Source of the DNA: Candidatus Anammoxibacter sp. | Lineage (GTDB): Bacteria; Planctomycetota; Brocadiia; Brocadiales; Anammoxibacteraceae | NCBI GenBank assembly: GCA_021777105.1 | Contig: JAIQZQ010000013.1 | Location: 1 to 59,558, forward strand | Direction: 5' to 3' | DNA: 59,558 bases | Shown: positions 16,141 to 24,815 of the stretch, in pieces | Position numbering within the stretch: position 1 is the first letter of the stretch | Layout of the letters: every line of letters begins with the position of its first letter | Notes under the pieces: generated by a model | Told to the model about the DNA's origin: nothing | Databases searched by the model: none | The model's input: the letters and a program-made list of their open reading frames with translations, nothing else | Translations under genes and position numbers: made by a program

Positions 16141-17166
16141 ATGAAGAAGACAATTATTACACCAAATGCATTAACTGTATTTCGTATTATTATGACGATA
16201 GTAGTTATCCGTCTTGTTTTTGCCACCTCTTTAGCAAGCCACCTTTTAGTTGTGGCTCTATTTACTATTGCGGCTTTAACCGACTATTATGATGGGGAGC
16301 TTGCCAGAAAGACGGGACAGATAACAACGTTTGGCAAGATAGTCGATCCTATAGCAGATAAACTTTTAATGCTGGGAATGTACATTGCATTTTCAATGTT
16401 AGGGATTTATTCGTTTTGGTGGCTTGTGCCTATAATTATAAGAGAGGTTCTCATTACAATTCTTCGGTTTGTTATGCTTTATCACGGAGTAGTAGTGGCC
16501 GCCGAGAAAGCCGGCAAGGCAAAGGTCTATTTCCAGATACTATCTATTGCGTTTGCCTGGTTCTATTTTCTCGTTAAAGAGTATGGCGCGGGCTCTTTTA
16601 TATACGAAACATGTTTCCCGTTGAAGATATTTATGTATATGACTTTGGCGGGCGCGGTAGGCGCGACAGTGTATTCAGGGCTTTTCTTTTTTATTAGAAA
16701 CAGTGATAAATTATCCGATGTTGGAATGTCGAGATTAGTAGGCTCTTTTTTCTTCTTTGGCCGTTCCCCATACGCTCCGGGCACTGTAGGCAGTCTTGCG
16801 GCTCTATTGCTCTATTATCCAATCCGAAACAGCGCGTCGCTTTACGTAATTACAATATTGATTGTTTTCATTATAGGGACATGGAGCGCGCGTAAAATGT
16901 GCGTAAAACTTTCAGATGACGACCCTCAGGAAGTTGTTATTGATGAAGTTGTAGGCATGCTAATAGCCCTTTTTCTAATACCGTGCAATGTCATTACCGT
17001 TATTAGCGGTTTTGCGCTCTTTAGACTGTTTGACATCATTAAACCCTGGCCTATTAAACGGTTGGAAAGCATAAAAAACGGTTACGGCGTTATGCTTGAT
17101 GACGTCCTGGCAGGCGTGTTTGCAAATATTGTTTTACAAATCGTTTATTATAAGTTTCTTGCGTAA
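16141..17166 (+). CDS. PgsA-PgpA fusion: phosphatidylglycerophosphate synthase and phosphatase
   Basis: The 341-residue membrane protein has two enzymes in order. Residues 1-190 carry the CDP-alcohol phosphatidyltransferase signature D-x2-D-G-x2-A-R-x8-G-x3-D-x3-D exactly (Asp48, Asp51, Arg56, Asp69, Asp73). Residues 197-341 carry PgpA hallmarks: GRSPYAPGTVGSL, DDPQEVVIDEVVGML, and FRLFDIIKPWPI. The first makes phosphatidylglycerol phosphate from CDP-diacylglycerol and glycerol-3-phosphate; the second removes the phosphate to give phosphatidylglycerol. Both act at the inner face of the cytoplasmic membrane. The two halves join in one frame with no internal stop. Confidence 0.9.
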   Translation: MKKTIITPNALTVFRIIMTIVVIRLVFATSLASHLLVVALFTIAALTDYYDGELARKTGQITTFGKIVDPIADKLLMLGMYIAFSMLGIYSFWWLVPIIIREVLITILRFVMLYHGVVVAAEKAGKAKVYFQILSIAFAWFYFLVKEYGAGSFIYETCFPLKIFMYMTLAGAVGATVYSGLFFFIRNSDKLSDVGMSRLVGSFFFFGRSPYAPGTVGSLAALLLYYPIRNSASLYVITILIVFIIGTWSARKMCVKLSDDDPQEVVIDEVVGMLIALFLIPCNVITVISGFALFRLFDIIKPWPIKRLESIKNGYGVMLDDVLAGVFANIVLQIVYYKFLA

Positions 17167-17202
17167 TGATAAATCGCGTATTGTTTGAATTCTAAAATCG
17201 TG

Positions 17203-17589
17203 TCAATCCTCAATAATCTCAATCAAAACGCCATCCGGCCCTTCAATAAAGAACGCCCGTCCACCGGTGGTGGTCTTAAACATTGGCTCAACTACCTTTA
17301 CTCTATTATCCTTTAGTTGACTCATCAGCTTTTCAATATCGTCAGAAGCCAACGCAAAGTGATCGATGCCTGCAAGTTTGCCCTCTTCGCGCGTTGTGAG
17401 TTTTTCTCCAGACCACAGCCCGCGAATATTTAGCAGAGCTTCGCCGATGCGGATGCGAAAAAGAACGGAACCCCGAACATCTGCCTCGCCCTCAATTCGC
17501 GCGTCGAAGTTCCGGACGTACCATTGGACGGCATCTTGTGGATTTTCACTCAAGAGATGAATGTGATGAAACGCTACTTTAATCTTCAT
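17203..17589 (-). CDS. VOC-family (glyoxalase/bleomycin-resistance fold) protein
   Basis: The 128-residue single-domain protein has paired beta-alpha-beta-beta-beta modules. Candidate metal ligands are a His in FHHIHLL (residues 7-13), His in GIDHFAL and Glu in VLIEIIE at the C-terminus. This fits a VOC dioxygenase, isomerase or lyase, but the substrate cannot be told. The gene is convergent with the PgsA-PgpA fusion (37 bp apart) and appears monocistronic. Confidence 0.8.
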   Translation of the reverse strand: MKIKVAFHHIHLLSENPQDAVQWYVRNFDARIEGEADVRGSVLFRIRIGEALLNIRGLWSGEKLTTREEGKLAGIDHFALASDDIEKLMSQLKDNRVKVVEPMFKTTTGGRAFFIEGPDGVLIEIIED

Positions 17590-17770
17590 GTTTTTCCTAT
17601 TTGGTATTTTACTGGTTTAAGCTCCAATTGCTTTTGCTTCCGCTCTTGTTTTTCTGAAGCTATTTTACGCTTTGTCCTTACAAAATGATTATAGCTACAT
17701 ATTATAGCTTTGGGAAGATAATATGCAATATGCTTTGCTTTTTCCGGTTTTTCATTCGTTCTAAAACAAC

Positions 17771-17799
17771 TTGACAAAGGCGCATTACAGGCGCATAAT
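17771..17799 (+). promoter_or_regulatory. Sigma-70-type promoter for the small antitoxin-like gene
   Basis: TTGACA at 17771-17776, spacer of exactly 17, CATAAT at 17794-17799. The spacer contains GGCGCATTACAGGCGCAT, a short direct repeat that could be an operator. Confidence 0.6.
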
Positions 17800-17837
17800 A
17801 GGAACATTAAATAGTGGAAGAAAGGTAGGGGCGCAAA

Positions 17838-18026
17838 ATGAATAAAACGCGGTTAAACGTTAGCCTTGATTGTGACTTGGCTGATTTTATTAAAAATTAT
17901 GTTAAGGAAAATAGAACTACAGTGTCGGAGTTTATAACTCAGTTTCTTTTTACTCTCAAAAGAAGATCGGAAGGAGATAGTATGGAAACTATTTATTCCG
18001 ACCCTGATTTTTACAAATCAATTTAG
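17838..18026 (+). CDS. Small antitoxin-like protein (ribbon-helix-helix / DUF6364 type)
   Basis: The 62-residue protein has the pattern RLNVSLDCDLADFIKNYVKE, then RTTVSEFITQFL: a beta strand followed by two helices, as in ribbon-helix-helix antitoxins of the DUF6364 kind. AAAGGTAGGGG precedes the ATG. No toxin gene follows; the nucleoside hydrolase downstream is convergent. It is therefore an orphan regulator or a TA remnant. Confidence 0.65.
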   Translation: MNKTRLNVSLDCDLADFIKNYVKENRTTVSEFITQFLFTLKRRSEGDSMETIYSDPDFYKSI

Positions 18027-18081
18027 GGCCGCATGACAAAGCTTATAATGTTAAATTGTAAGAGCCTGTAAATCCCGTTGC

Positions 18082-19083
18082 CTAAAGTTTAAATTGCAGG
18101 GTCTTTAGTTGCTTCACGTAATAATCATAGAAACCTTTGACGTTGATGTCTGTTGCAATTTCAACTGAACTCTCCAACGGCTCATCTTTCGAAATAAAAT
18201 CGACCGTCATTGTGCCTTGCTTTGTTGGATCAGGAGATGTATCAACGTTAACACGCGCCGCCGCATTGAAAGAGTAAAGATCGGCGTTGCCCAAATAAGC
18301 TGTTGCGGCGGTATCCCAAAAGCTGAAACCATACTGAAATGCCACAAGGCTGTACATCTGCGCCGCAAGTGATAACGGTGGAAAATCTCCGCTGTCAGGT
18401 AAAAAGTAACGTCGAATGATGTCTGTGGTCAGTGTGACGTTGTTGGTAACGTTAAGAGGAAACATTTTCACCTTTATTCCTGAAGTTAAAACGTCTTTGG
18501 TTGACTGAGGATCCCAGTAAACATTCCACTCTGCGTAAGGGTTGGCTCCGGGCGCTATCCCGGTGTCGATATTTCCATTCGGAGTCTCTTTTGTGATATA
18601 AACGCCGCCCATCCAAACAATTTCCGAGATTTTTTCCTTAAAATCATGGTCAGTCTTAAGAGCATACGCAATATCGGTGACCGGTGATAGGCAGAGTAGC
18701 GTTACCGGCGTATTATTGGTTTCCCGATAAACGTTATCAACCATCTTGGCAAGAGAAAAGTCCATAAGTGGTTTCTGAACTTTAACGTCAGCCTTGTATT
18801 GGTTAACTATTGGAAGAAGATCAACCATTAAAGAGTACTGACGGTAGGTCCAAGGGAAGGCGTTCCAAGCCCTTGCCCCAGATACCGCTACCGGAATGTC
18901 TTGCAAATTAATTAAATCAAATAGTTTACTGCTGACCCTTGCCGTTGGATAGGCCTGGCAATCAGCGTTAAGTACCATAACGCCCTTAATGCTCACATTG
19001 GGCATTGAAGCTGCAAAAAGGAGGGACATTAATTCGTCCGTAGCCCCGTCGTGAATGATGATAGTATTTTTCGTTTCAGACAT
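18082..19083 (-). CDS. Nucleoside hydrolase-like protein with altered metal motif
   Basis: The 333-residue protein has the inosine-uridine hydrolase fold: IIIHDGATDELMSLL at the N-terminus, VSGARAWN, SPVTDIAYAL, IVWMGGVYI, NVYWDPQSTKDVL, and FWDTAATAYL near residue 240. The usual D-x-D-x-G-x-D-D calcium loop reads I-H-D-G-A-T-D-E. The presumed general base (Asp12) and Asp16 remain, but the first Asp is missing and the last is Glu. The family cleaves the N-glycosidic bond of nucleosides. Here activity or specificity may differ. There is no signal peptide, and the gene stands alone. Confidence 0.8.
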   Translation of the reverse strand: MSETKNTIIIHDGATDELMSLLFAASMPNVSIKGVMVLNADCQAYPTARVSSKLFDLINLQDIPVAVSGARAWNAFPWTYRQYSLMVDLLPIVNQYKADVKVQKPLMDFSLAKMVDNVYRETNNTPVTLLCLSPVTDIAYALKTDHDFKEKISEIVWMGGVYITKETPNGNIDTGIAPGANPYAEWNVYWDPQSTKDVLTSGIKVKMFPLNVTNNVTLTTDIIRRYFLPDSGDFPPLSLAAQMYSLVAFQYGFSFWDTAATAYLGNADLYSFNAAARVNVDTSPDPTKQGTMTVDFISKDEPLESSVEIATDINVKGFYDYYVKQLKTLQFKL

Positions 19084-19825
19084 TTTCCCTCCTTATGTAT
19101 GATGAAAAGAAATTGCTTCTAAAAATGAAGTAATTGCCGAAGATGATAAGATCAATCATGATATATTTGCCCTCTCTTTTTTCTATATTCTGTTGTTCCG
19201 AGGCTGCCCTTAAAGCGTTTTCTTATGGAAAATCATAATTTGTTTTACATGAAATATAAAAATATGTGAAATAAATCTTTAAAATATGTTTGGTATTATA
19301 TGTTATATTGTTTATGGAAAACAATATAATATTTTGACCGGATTCCAATTTGAAAATAATGGGTCAAATCCGACAAGCTCTACGATATTATCTTTATGTA
19401 TATCTAACTAAGGGGCCTGCGCAAAAAGAACTTAGTCTTTTCACTCTAATCTTCAGGCTAAACGTGAGTTAAGCAGGAGGTTCAGGGCTCACAACCTGTT
19501 TTTTTTCTGCATCTGCTTATTGTTATCCTCGAAGGGGTAGCTTTGGGCAATAGCGCCGGCCGGCTTTCCAATTTTTTTTTCTCAAAATTATAATATTAAG
19601 ATGCAAAAAATATTACGCAATGTAAGTTTGGAGAAACATCTGCTTTTTTTTGCGAAATACCATGAATTTGATAACTTTTAACGCTATTTAAATTCTAAAA
19701 AAAAATGCTTTAAAATCTTTGCCATTTGTCGTTAATGTGATACAATATTAATGTTACTTGAGCATCGTATTGTGTTTATGGATGATTTTTGAGCGCTTTT
19801 TTAACCGTGCATTAGGTGATTAAAA
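19084..19825. other. 742-bp intergenic region
   Basis: No coding frame is supported. AT-rich throughout. A weak hairpin plus T8 lies at 19478-19506 (AGGTT...AACCT, 5-bp stem) and could end a small transcript. I see no match to tmRNA, 4.5S, 6S or RNase P cores. A promoter for the TPR gene is at 19719. Confidence 0.5.
19719..19746 (+). promoter_or_regulatory. Promoter for the TPR gene
   Basis: TTGCCA (19719-19724), 16-base spacer, TACAAT (19741-19746); the transcript would have a leader of about 75 bases. Confidence 0.5.
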
Positions 19826-20290
19826 ATGAAAATAGTGAAGAGGGGTTTCGTTACAACAGAGAAAAGTTCAACGCCGGTTAGCGGTTTTAAGATAAATAAT
19901 TCGTTGTTGTTAAAAGAAGGCGTTGAATTTAATATAAATTTTTACGAAGGGGTTTTAAAGCGAAACCCTTACTTAATTGATTGTCTTAAATATCTGGGCA
20001 ACGCTTATACCGCCACAGGGCATTATGATAAAGGGCTTGCAATAGACAAGCGGCTGGCGGGCTTGTTGCCTTATAATTCAGAAGTTATATACAATCTTGC
20101 GTGCAGCTATTCATTGACGCATGACGTTGACAAAGCTATATCCACTTTAAAGGTTGCTATTGAATTGGGCTATAATGATTTAGCGCAAATTGAAAGGGAC
20201 AAGGATATTGACAATATCAGGGGCGACGCAAGATATAAGGAGATTATTAACAACCTGAAAAAGATGGTTGTTTCCATCAGGTTGGATTAG
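19826..20290 (+). CDS. TPR-repeat protein
   Basis: The 154-residue protein has two or three tetratricopeptide-like helical pairs: LKYLGNAYTATGHYDKGLAIDKRL around residues 52-75, then VIYNLACSYSLTHDVDKAISTLKVAIELG. A terminal element (DKDIDNIRGDARYKEII) is often seen at the end of TPR arrays. It has no signal peptide and no enzymatic domain, so a protein-protein scaffold role is likely. It is convergent with coaX, seven bases apart. Confidence 0.8.
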   Translation: MKIVKRGFVTTEKSSTPVSGFKINNSLLLKEGVEFNINFYEGVLKRNPYLIDCLKYLGNAYTATGHYDKGLAIDKRLAGLLPYNSEVIYNLACSYSLTHDVDKAISTLKVAIELGYNDLAQIERDKDIDNIRGDARYKEIINNLKKMVVSIRLD

Positions 20291-20296
20291 AAATTA

Positions 20297-21058
20297 TCAT
20301 CTGTTCTCTCTGTTTTCTTCATAAATCAACCTTATTCCGTCCAATGTAAGTCCGGGCGTTACTTTGTCCAAATACTCGGTTGCGCCGGCAAGCAGCTCGG
20401 CGTCTCCACCGGTGGCTATTACAACGGGTTTGCAATCCAGCGCGGTGAATATCTTTTTAAGGATAAGGTCTATCGCGCCCGCGCATCCCCAATAAACTCC
20501 CGCATTCATTGCTTCTTCCGTGTTATTGCAGATAATTTTCTTCGAATATTGCGGGACTATTGCAGGCAGCCGGCTGGTTTGCGCGTGTAGGGCGTTGGCG
20601 CACATCATTAAGCCCGGCGATATTGCGCCGCCAATATATTCGCCCGTTTTAGAAACCACGTCAAATGTAATCGCGGTTCCCATATCAACAGTAATTACGC
20701 AATCTTTCACTACTTCATAAGCCGCCGTGGAATTTGCTATGCGATCCGCGCCGACCTTTTCGGGATTCTGGGTTTTTATCGGCATTCGGGGGCTGATATC
20801 TTTGCCGATTTTGATTGTGGCTCGTCCATGTTCGGCTTTTAACCATTTGGAGAAAGCGTTTTCCGCTTCAGGGTTAACGGACGCTAAAACGAAGTTTTCA
20901 ATCTTGCTTTCCGTTAAATAGTTAGCAAGTTTATCGCTAAAAACGGCGTTTTGCGGAAAATCGTTTACTTTAACACGAAAATTATCCACAAGGCGGGCGC
21001 TATCGAAAACACCTATATTAATATTTGTGTTGCCTATGTTTACGGTAGCTAAAGTCAT
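20297..21058 (-). CDS. coaX: Type III pantothenate kinase
   Basis: The 253-residue protein has the CoaX motifs GADRIANSTAAY, DMGTAITFDVV and GGAISPGLMM. It phosphorylates pantothenate, the first step of coenzyme A synthesis. The N-terminal phosphate-binding motif, normally D-I-G-N-T, reads N-I-G-N-T (Asn7), an unusual change at a residue thought to coordinate the metal. It follows obgE on the same strand at 75 bp and may be the last gene of the long minus-strand block. Confidence 0.9.
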   Translation of the reverse strand: MTLATVNIGNTNINIGVFDSARLVDNFRVKVNDFPQNAVFSDKLANYLTESKIENFVLASVNPEAENAFSKWLKAEHGRATIKIGKDISPRMPIKTQNPEKVGADRIANSTAAYEVVKDCVITVDMGTAITFDVVSKTGEYIGGAISPGLMMCANALHAQTSRLPAIVPQYSKKIICNNTEEAMNAGVYWGCAGAIDLILKKIFTALDCKPVVIATGGDAELLAGATEYLDKVTPGLTLDGIRLIYEENRENR

Positions 21059-21133
21059 TTCTTGTCGCCGTTAAAAACTGTTTAATTGCCGTTGTGAGTC
21101 AAAGGCTTTTGCGCTAATAGGGGGATGTAAATG

Positions 21134-22138
21134 TTATTCGTTTTTAACCTTTACCTGAGCGTTTATAACGTTAATTAGTTGAGGGATGTTTTTGCCTGTT
21201 ACGGCGGAAATAGGGTGCACTTTCCTTGATAATTTATCCTCTAGCTCTTTTACTTTTTCATTGCCTGTATCATCATCCAGGGTGTCAAGTTTGTTGGCCA
21301 CTATTATTTCCGGCTTTTCGCAAAGCTTTTCGTTAAAGAGCTTTAATTCATTTCTGATTGTAAAATACGAGTCAACAGGGTCAATGCCGTCTATTGGCGC
21401 GATGTCCAGCATATGCACCAGTATTTTTGTCCTTTCAATATGCCTGAGGAATTCGTCGCCAAGGCCGGTCCCGTTATGGGCGCCTTCAATAAGGCCGGGG
21501 ATATCTGCCACCACAAATCGAGTGTAATCATCCATATCAACAACGCCTAATTGCGGGTAGCGTGTTGTGAACGGGTAGTCGGCGATTTTAGGGCGCATTG
21601 CTGATATCCTTGAGAGAAGGGTGGATTTGCCGGCGTTTGGCAGGCCTATTAAGCCTGCGTCGGCTATTAGCTTAAGTTCAAGTTTAAGCCAGCGTTCAGT
21701 TCCGCGCCGCCCATCCTGCGCAATGCGCGGGGCGCGGTTGATCGCCGTGGCAAAATGCCTGTTGCCTTTGCCGCCTCTGCCGCCTCTTGCTATTACCAGT
21801 GATTCGTCGTCGTTTGTGAAGTCTTTTAGCGTGTGGCCGGTCTCCTTATCTTTAACTATAGTGCCTTTTGGTATATTAATAATTAAATCAGCGCCTTTTT
21901 TACCTGTTTTGTCAGAGCCTTCGCCCGGTCGGCCGTCTTGCGCGTTGTATTTAACAATCGACGCTAAATCCATAAGCGTGTCTATCTTGTCGGATACTTT
22001 AAAGATTACGCTGCCTCCATGGCCGCCTTCGCCACCGTTAGGGCCTCCGCGCGGGACGTACTTTTCCCTGCGGAAACTGATGCATCCGTCGCCGCCTTTG
22101 CCGCCTTTTACATAAATTACAGCTTCATCTAAAAACAT
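21134..22138 (-). CDS. obgE: GTPase Obg
   Basis: The 334-residue protein has the glycine-rich Obg fold first (VKGGKGGDGCISFRREK, several GG repeats, residues 1-158). The G domain follows, with G1 GLPNAGKS at 165-172, DIPGLIEGA and NKLD. The variable C-terminal OCT domain is missing or minimal, as in many bacteria. Obg binds the ribosome and links GTP level to 50S assembly and growth control. It lies in the classical order rplU-rpmA-obgE. Confidence 0.95.
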   Translation of the reverse strand: MFLDEAVIYVKGGKGGDGCISFRREKYVPRGGPNGGEGGHGGSVIFKVSDKIDTLMDLASIVKYNAQDGRPGEGSDKTGKKGADLIINIPKGTIVKDKETGHTLKDFTNDDESLVIARGGRGGKGNRHFATAINRAPRIAQDGRRGTERWLKLELKLIADAGLIGLPNAGKSTLLSRISAMRPKIADYPFTTRYPQLGVVDMDDYTRFVVADIPGLIEGAHNGTGLGDEFLRHIERTKILVHMLDIAPIDGIDPVDSYFTIRNELKLFNEKLCEKPEIIVANKLDTLDDDTGNEKVKELEDKLSRKVHPISAVTGKNIPQLINVINAQVKVKNE

Positions 22139-22251
22139 ATAAAAATACCTTGTGGTAAACGGATGATTATTTTAAATATAACAATTATTAGCGGCGGAAT
22201 TGCCGCCTGGATAGGGATAGTTTTATGAATAACAAATACAAATACATAAAC

Positions 22252-22307
22252 AAAAAGCCTGATAAATCTTTTAACAATAAAAAGTCGAAGATTTTATCAG
22301 GCTTTTT
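22252..22307. terminator. Hairpin between rpmA and obgE
   Basis: AAAAAGCCTGATAAA pairs with TTTATCAGGCTTTTT around a 20-odd base loop. With T runs readable on both strands it can act bidirectionally; on the minus strand it would attenuate transcription into obgE. Confidence 0.7.
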
Positions 22308-22401
22308 GAGATGTTTCGTATGAAAACGGCTTTGCGTCTTTCTGAAATGATTTCCGTAACCGGATTGATATTTTGCGCGGTTGAATCAAACGCAAAAGTT
22401 A

Positions 22402-22425
22402 ACGCAGGCGCTTAGTCGCCTGCGT
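22402..22425 (-). terminator. GC-rich hairpin after rpmA
   Basis: ACGCAGGCG and CGCCTGCGT form a perfect 9-bp stem with a 6-base loop, 12 bases past the rpmA stop. Few T follow, so it may be an RNA-stabilising or weak terminator element. Confidence 0.5.
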
Positions 22426-22436
22426 CTTATTCATTA

Positions 22437-22685
22437 TTAATTGTTTTGCGCGATCACGTTAACGCGTTTTCTTGTGCCGAAATTAACAACTCCGTCCGCC
22501 AAAGCAAAAAGGGTGTAGTCTTTGCCGCATCCTACATTAAAACCAGGTCTAAATTTTGTTCCGCACTGTCTTACGATTATTGTGCCTGTCGTAACTACTT
22601 GCCCGGCGTATCTTTTAACGCCTCTGTTTTGGGCGTTGCTGTCGCGTCCATTACGGCTTGAGCCTTGTCCTTTTTTATGGGCCAT
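22437..22685 (-). CDS. rpmA: 50S ribosomal protein L27
   Basis: The 82-residue protein begins [19 protein letters not shown] and contains [15 protein letters not shown], both diagnostic of L27. It helps position tRNA at the peptidyl-transferase centre. No extra N-terminal cleavage extension of the Firmicutes type is present. It is cotranscribed with rplU, 153 bp upstream. Confidence 0.97.
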   Translation of the reverse strand: MAHKKGQGSSRNGRDSNAQNRGVKRYAGQVVTTGTIIVRQCGTKFRPGFNVGCGKDYTLFALADGVVNFGTRKRVNVIAQNN

Positions 22686-22838
22686 TTGTTTATATCCTTT
22701 CTTGTTTAATAATCAGGTTATCCTAATTGTATGATAACAATGAGTAAAAGCAGGAAGAACATGCTGCTTAACTCCAGTTTATCCCCACTGAGGATAATTC
22801 TCACTAGAGCAGACAAGCCACTCCAGTGTTCATCTATA

Positions 22839-23192
22839 TTACTCGGTTTCAGTTGTAGCCGTTGCAGAAGCTCCGCCTGCGCATGCTATTTCCTTAATTT
22901 TAACCTCGGTGTAATGCTGGCGATGCCCTTTTTTTGTTCTGGAATCTTTTCTTCTGCGGAATTTCATTACCACCATTTTTTTTCCCTTTTTTTCGCCCTT
23001 AATTTCGCCCAGAACTTTAATATCGGGGACTAAAGGTTTTCCTATCTCCACAGTGTCGTCATTTGAGTATAACAATACATTGTCGAACTCTATTGTGTCG
23101 CCGGAATTGGTGTCTTTTTTTAGATCAACCCAAATGTTGTCGCCCGGCTTGACTTTGTACTGTTTACCATTGTCTTTTATTACAGCGTACAT
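22839..23192 (-). CDS. rplU: 50S ribosomal protein L21
   Basis: The 117-residue protein starts MYAVIKDNGKQYKVKPGD and carries the basic KFRRRKDSRTKKGHRQHYTEVKI core that binds 23S rRNA. About 15 extra residues at the C-terminus (AGGASATATTETE) are low complexity and beyond the usual L21 end. It lies directly after rng, as is common. Confidence 0.95.
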   Translation of the reverse strand: MYAVIKDNGKQYKVKPGDNIWVDLKKDTNSGDTIEFDNVLLYSNDDTVEIGKPLVPDIKVLGEIKGEKKGKKMVVMKFRRRKDSRTKKGHRQHYTEVKIKEIACAGGASATATTETE

Positions 23193-23234
23193 AATTTGTC
23201 TCCTTAATGCCTTTTTCGTCAGTAAAACGGGTTA

Positions 23235-24773
23235 TTATAACTTAACGGGCTGGCCATTACTAGAAAAATATTTTATCTTTATCTTGTTAACATCCACGCC
23301 GTTGTATTTATTTAACGTTACACTCTTTTTAAGATTGTACTCCAATTTGGCGATTTCTATTCTTTTTTTATTCTGGAGGAACGATACTACCTCCTCGTTT
23401 GCGGATATTTCCACAGCTTGCACATCTTTATTGTTAAAACCGGACTTTAACGAGCGTATAATATCTAGACCCATGCTTTCGACCGTCTTAACAAATCCCG
23501 TGGCTCCGCAGTGCGGACAGCTTGAGTATATAACATCTCTGATGCTTGACCTCATGCGTTGGCGCGTCATTTCCACTATGCAAAATTTTGACATTTTCAG
23601 CACGGTAATGCGCGCTCTGTCCCTTTTCAAGGTTTCAGCCAGCTTTTTTTCAACCAGGCGTATGTGTTTGGCCTCTTTCATGTCAATAAAATCTATGACA
23701 ATTTCGCCGCCCACATCCCTTAGCCTAAGTTGCCGGCCTATTTCGCATGAGGCTTCAAGGTTTGTTTTAACGGCTGTTTCTTCAGGATCATTTTCTTCCT
23801 TAAATTTCTTGCTGTTTACATCAATTGTAACCAAGGCCTCCGTCTGTTCAATCACAAGTGAGCCGCCGTTGGCCAATATGACCTCTTTGACAACGATCTC
23901 TTTTAATTTATCCTCCAGGTTATACTTGTGAAATAGCGGCTCGGGCTCCTTATATAACGTTACGCATTTCTCATATTTCGGCATTACCTGCCTTAGAAAT
24001 TCTTTAGCTCTTTTATAAACATCCTCCGAATCAACAATTATTTCATCAACGTCGGTGGAAAATATATCCCTTATAGCCCTGATGACCAGATCGCTTTCAA
24101 GATATATAACGGCCGGTGATTTTTCGCTTTTTGTTTTCTTTGAGATTACTTTCCACAGGTTGTGCAGGTATTTCAGGTCTCTGTTAAGCTCCCTCTTTGT
24201 CTGGTTAAGCCCTGCTGTTCGTATAATTGCGCCCATGTTGTCCGGTATGTCAAGGCCTTCAACGAGTTTTTTTAGTCTTTTCCGCTCTTTTTCATCAGTG
24301 ATCTTTCTGGATACCCCGTTTCGTTTAGCGTTTGGCATTAACACCAGATATCTGCCCGGCAAGCTGATATATGTGGTTAAACTTGGCCCTTTTTCGCCAA
24401 TGCCTTCCTTTGTTATTTGCGCTATAACATTTTGGCCTTTACGCAAAAGCGACTTTATTTTTTGTCCGGATTTTTTTTTATCAGCCGCAGAGCCTTCGGC
24501 TTTCTTGCTTTTTGCGGTTTTCTCGCCTTTTTCGCTTTTCTCTTTCGGCATTATATCCGAGACATATAGAAAACCGTTTTTCTTCAGCCCCAAATCCACA
24601 AATGCCGCCTGGATGCTGGATTCAATATTTGAGACCGAGCCTTTATATATGTTTCCTACTGTTTGAGACCTTGAATGGCGCTCAATGTAAAACTCTTCAA
24701 GAACGTCATCTTCAATAAGAGCTATCCTGCTCTCCTCGGGTTCGATAGCGTTAATCAACATTGTTTTTTTCAT
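23235..24773 (-). CDS. rng: Ribonuclease E/G family endoribonuclease
   Basis: The 512-residue protein has an S1-like N-terminal domain (GNIYKGSVSNIESSIQAAFVDLG) interrupted by a Lys/Glu-rich insert at residues 74-108. The catalytic DNase I-like segment has TIDVN with Asp318 and VIDFIDM with its Asp near 361-364. The zinc-link cysteines are in CPHC at 419-422. There is no long RNase E-type C-terminal scaffold. It cleaves single-stranded AU-rich RNA from 5'-monophosphate ends in rRNA maturation and mRNA decay. The gene order DUF2344-rng-rplU is widely conserved. Confidence 0.93.
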   Translation of the reverse strand: MKKTMLINAIEPEESRIALIEDDVLEEFYIERHSRSQTVGNIYKGSVSNIESSIQAAFVDLGLKKNGFLYVSDIMPKEKSEKGEKTAKSKKAEGSAADKKKSGQKIKSLLRKGQNVIAQITKEGIGEKGPSLTTYISLPGRYLVLMPNAKRNGVSRKITDEKERKRLKKLVEGLDIPDNMGAIIRTAGLNQTKRELNRDLKYLHNLWKVISKKTKSEKSPAVIYLESDLVIRAIRDIFSTDVDEIIVDSEDVYKRAKEFLRQVMPKYEKCVTLYKEPEPLFHKYNLEDKLKEIVVKEVILANGGSLVIEQTEALVTIDVNSKKFKEENDPEETAVKTNLEASCEIGRQLRLRDVGGEIVIDFIDMKEAKHIRLVEKKLAETLKRDRARITVLKMSKFCIVEMTRQRMRSSIRDVIYSSCPHCGATGFVKTVESMGLDIIRSLKSGFNNKDVQAVEISANEEVVSFLQNKKRIEIAKLEYNLKKSVTLNKYNGVDVNKIKIKYFSSNGQPVKL

Positions 24774-24815
24774 AGCATTATAATTTTTTGTAATTAAGAA
24801 AAATTGTGAGCATAG

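Noticed and set aside
19400..19560. 6S, 4.5S or other structured RNA
   Set aside because: None of the known conserved cores is present; only a weak hairpin and T-run were found.
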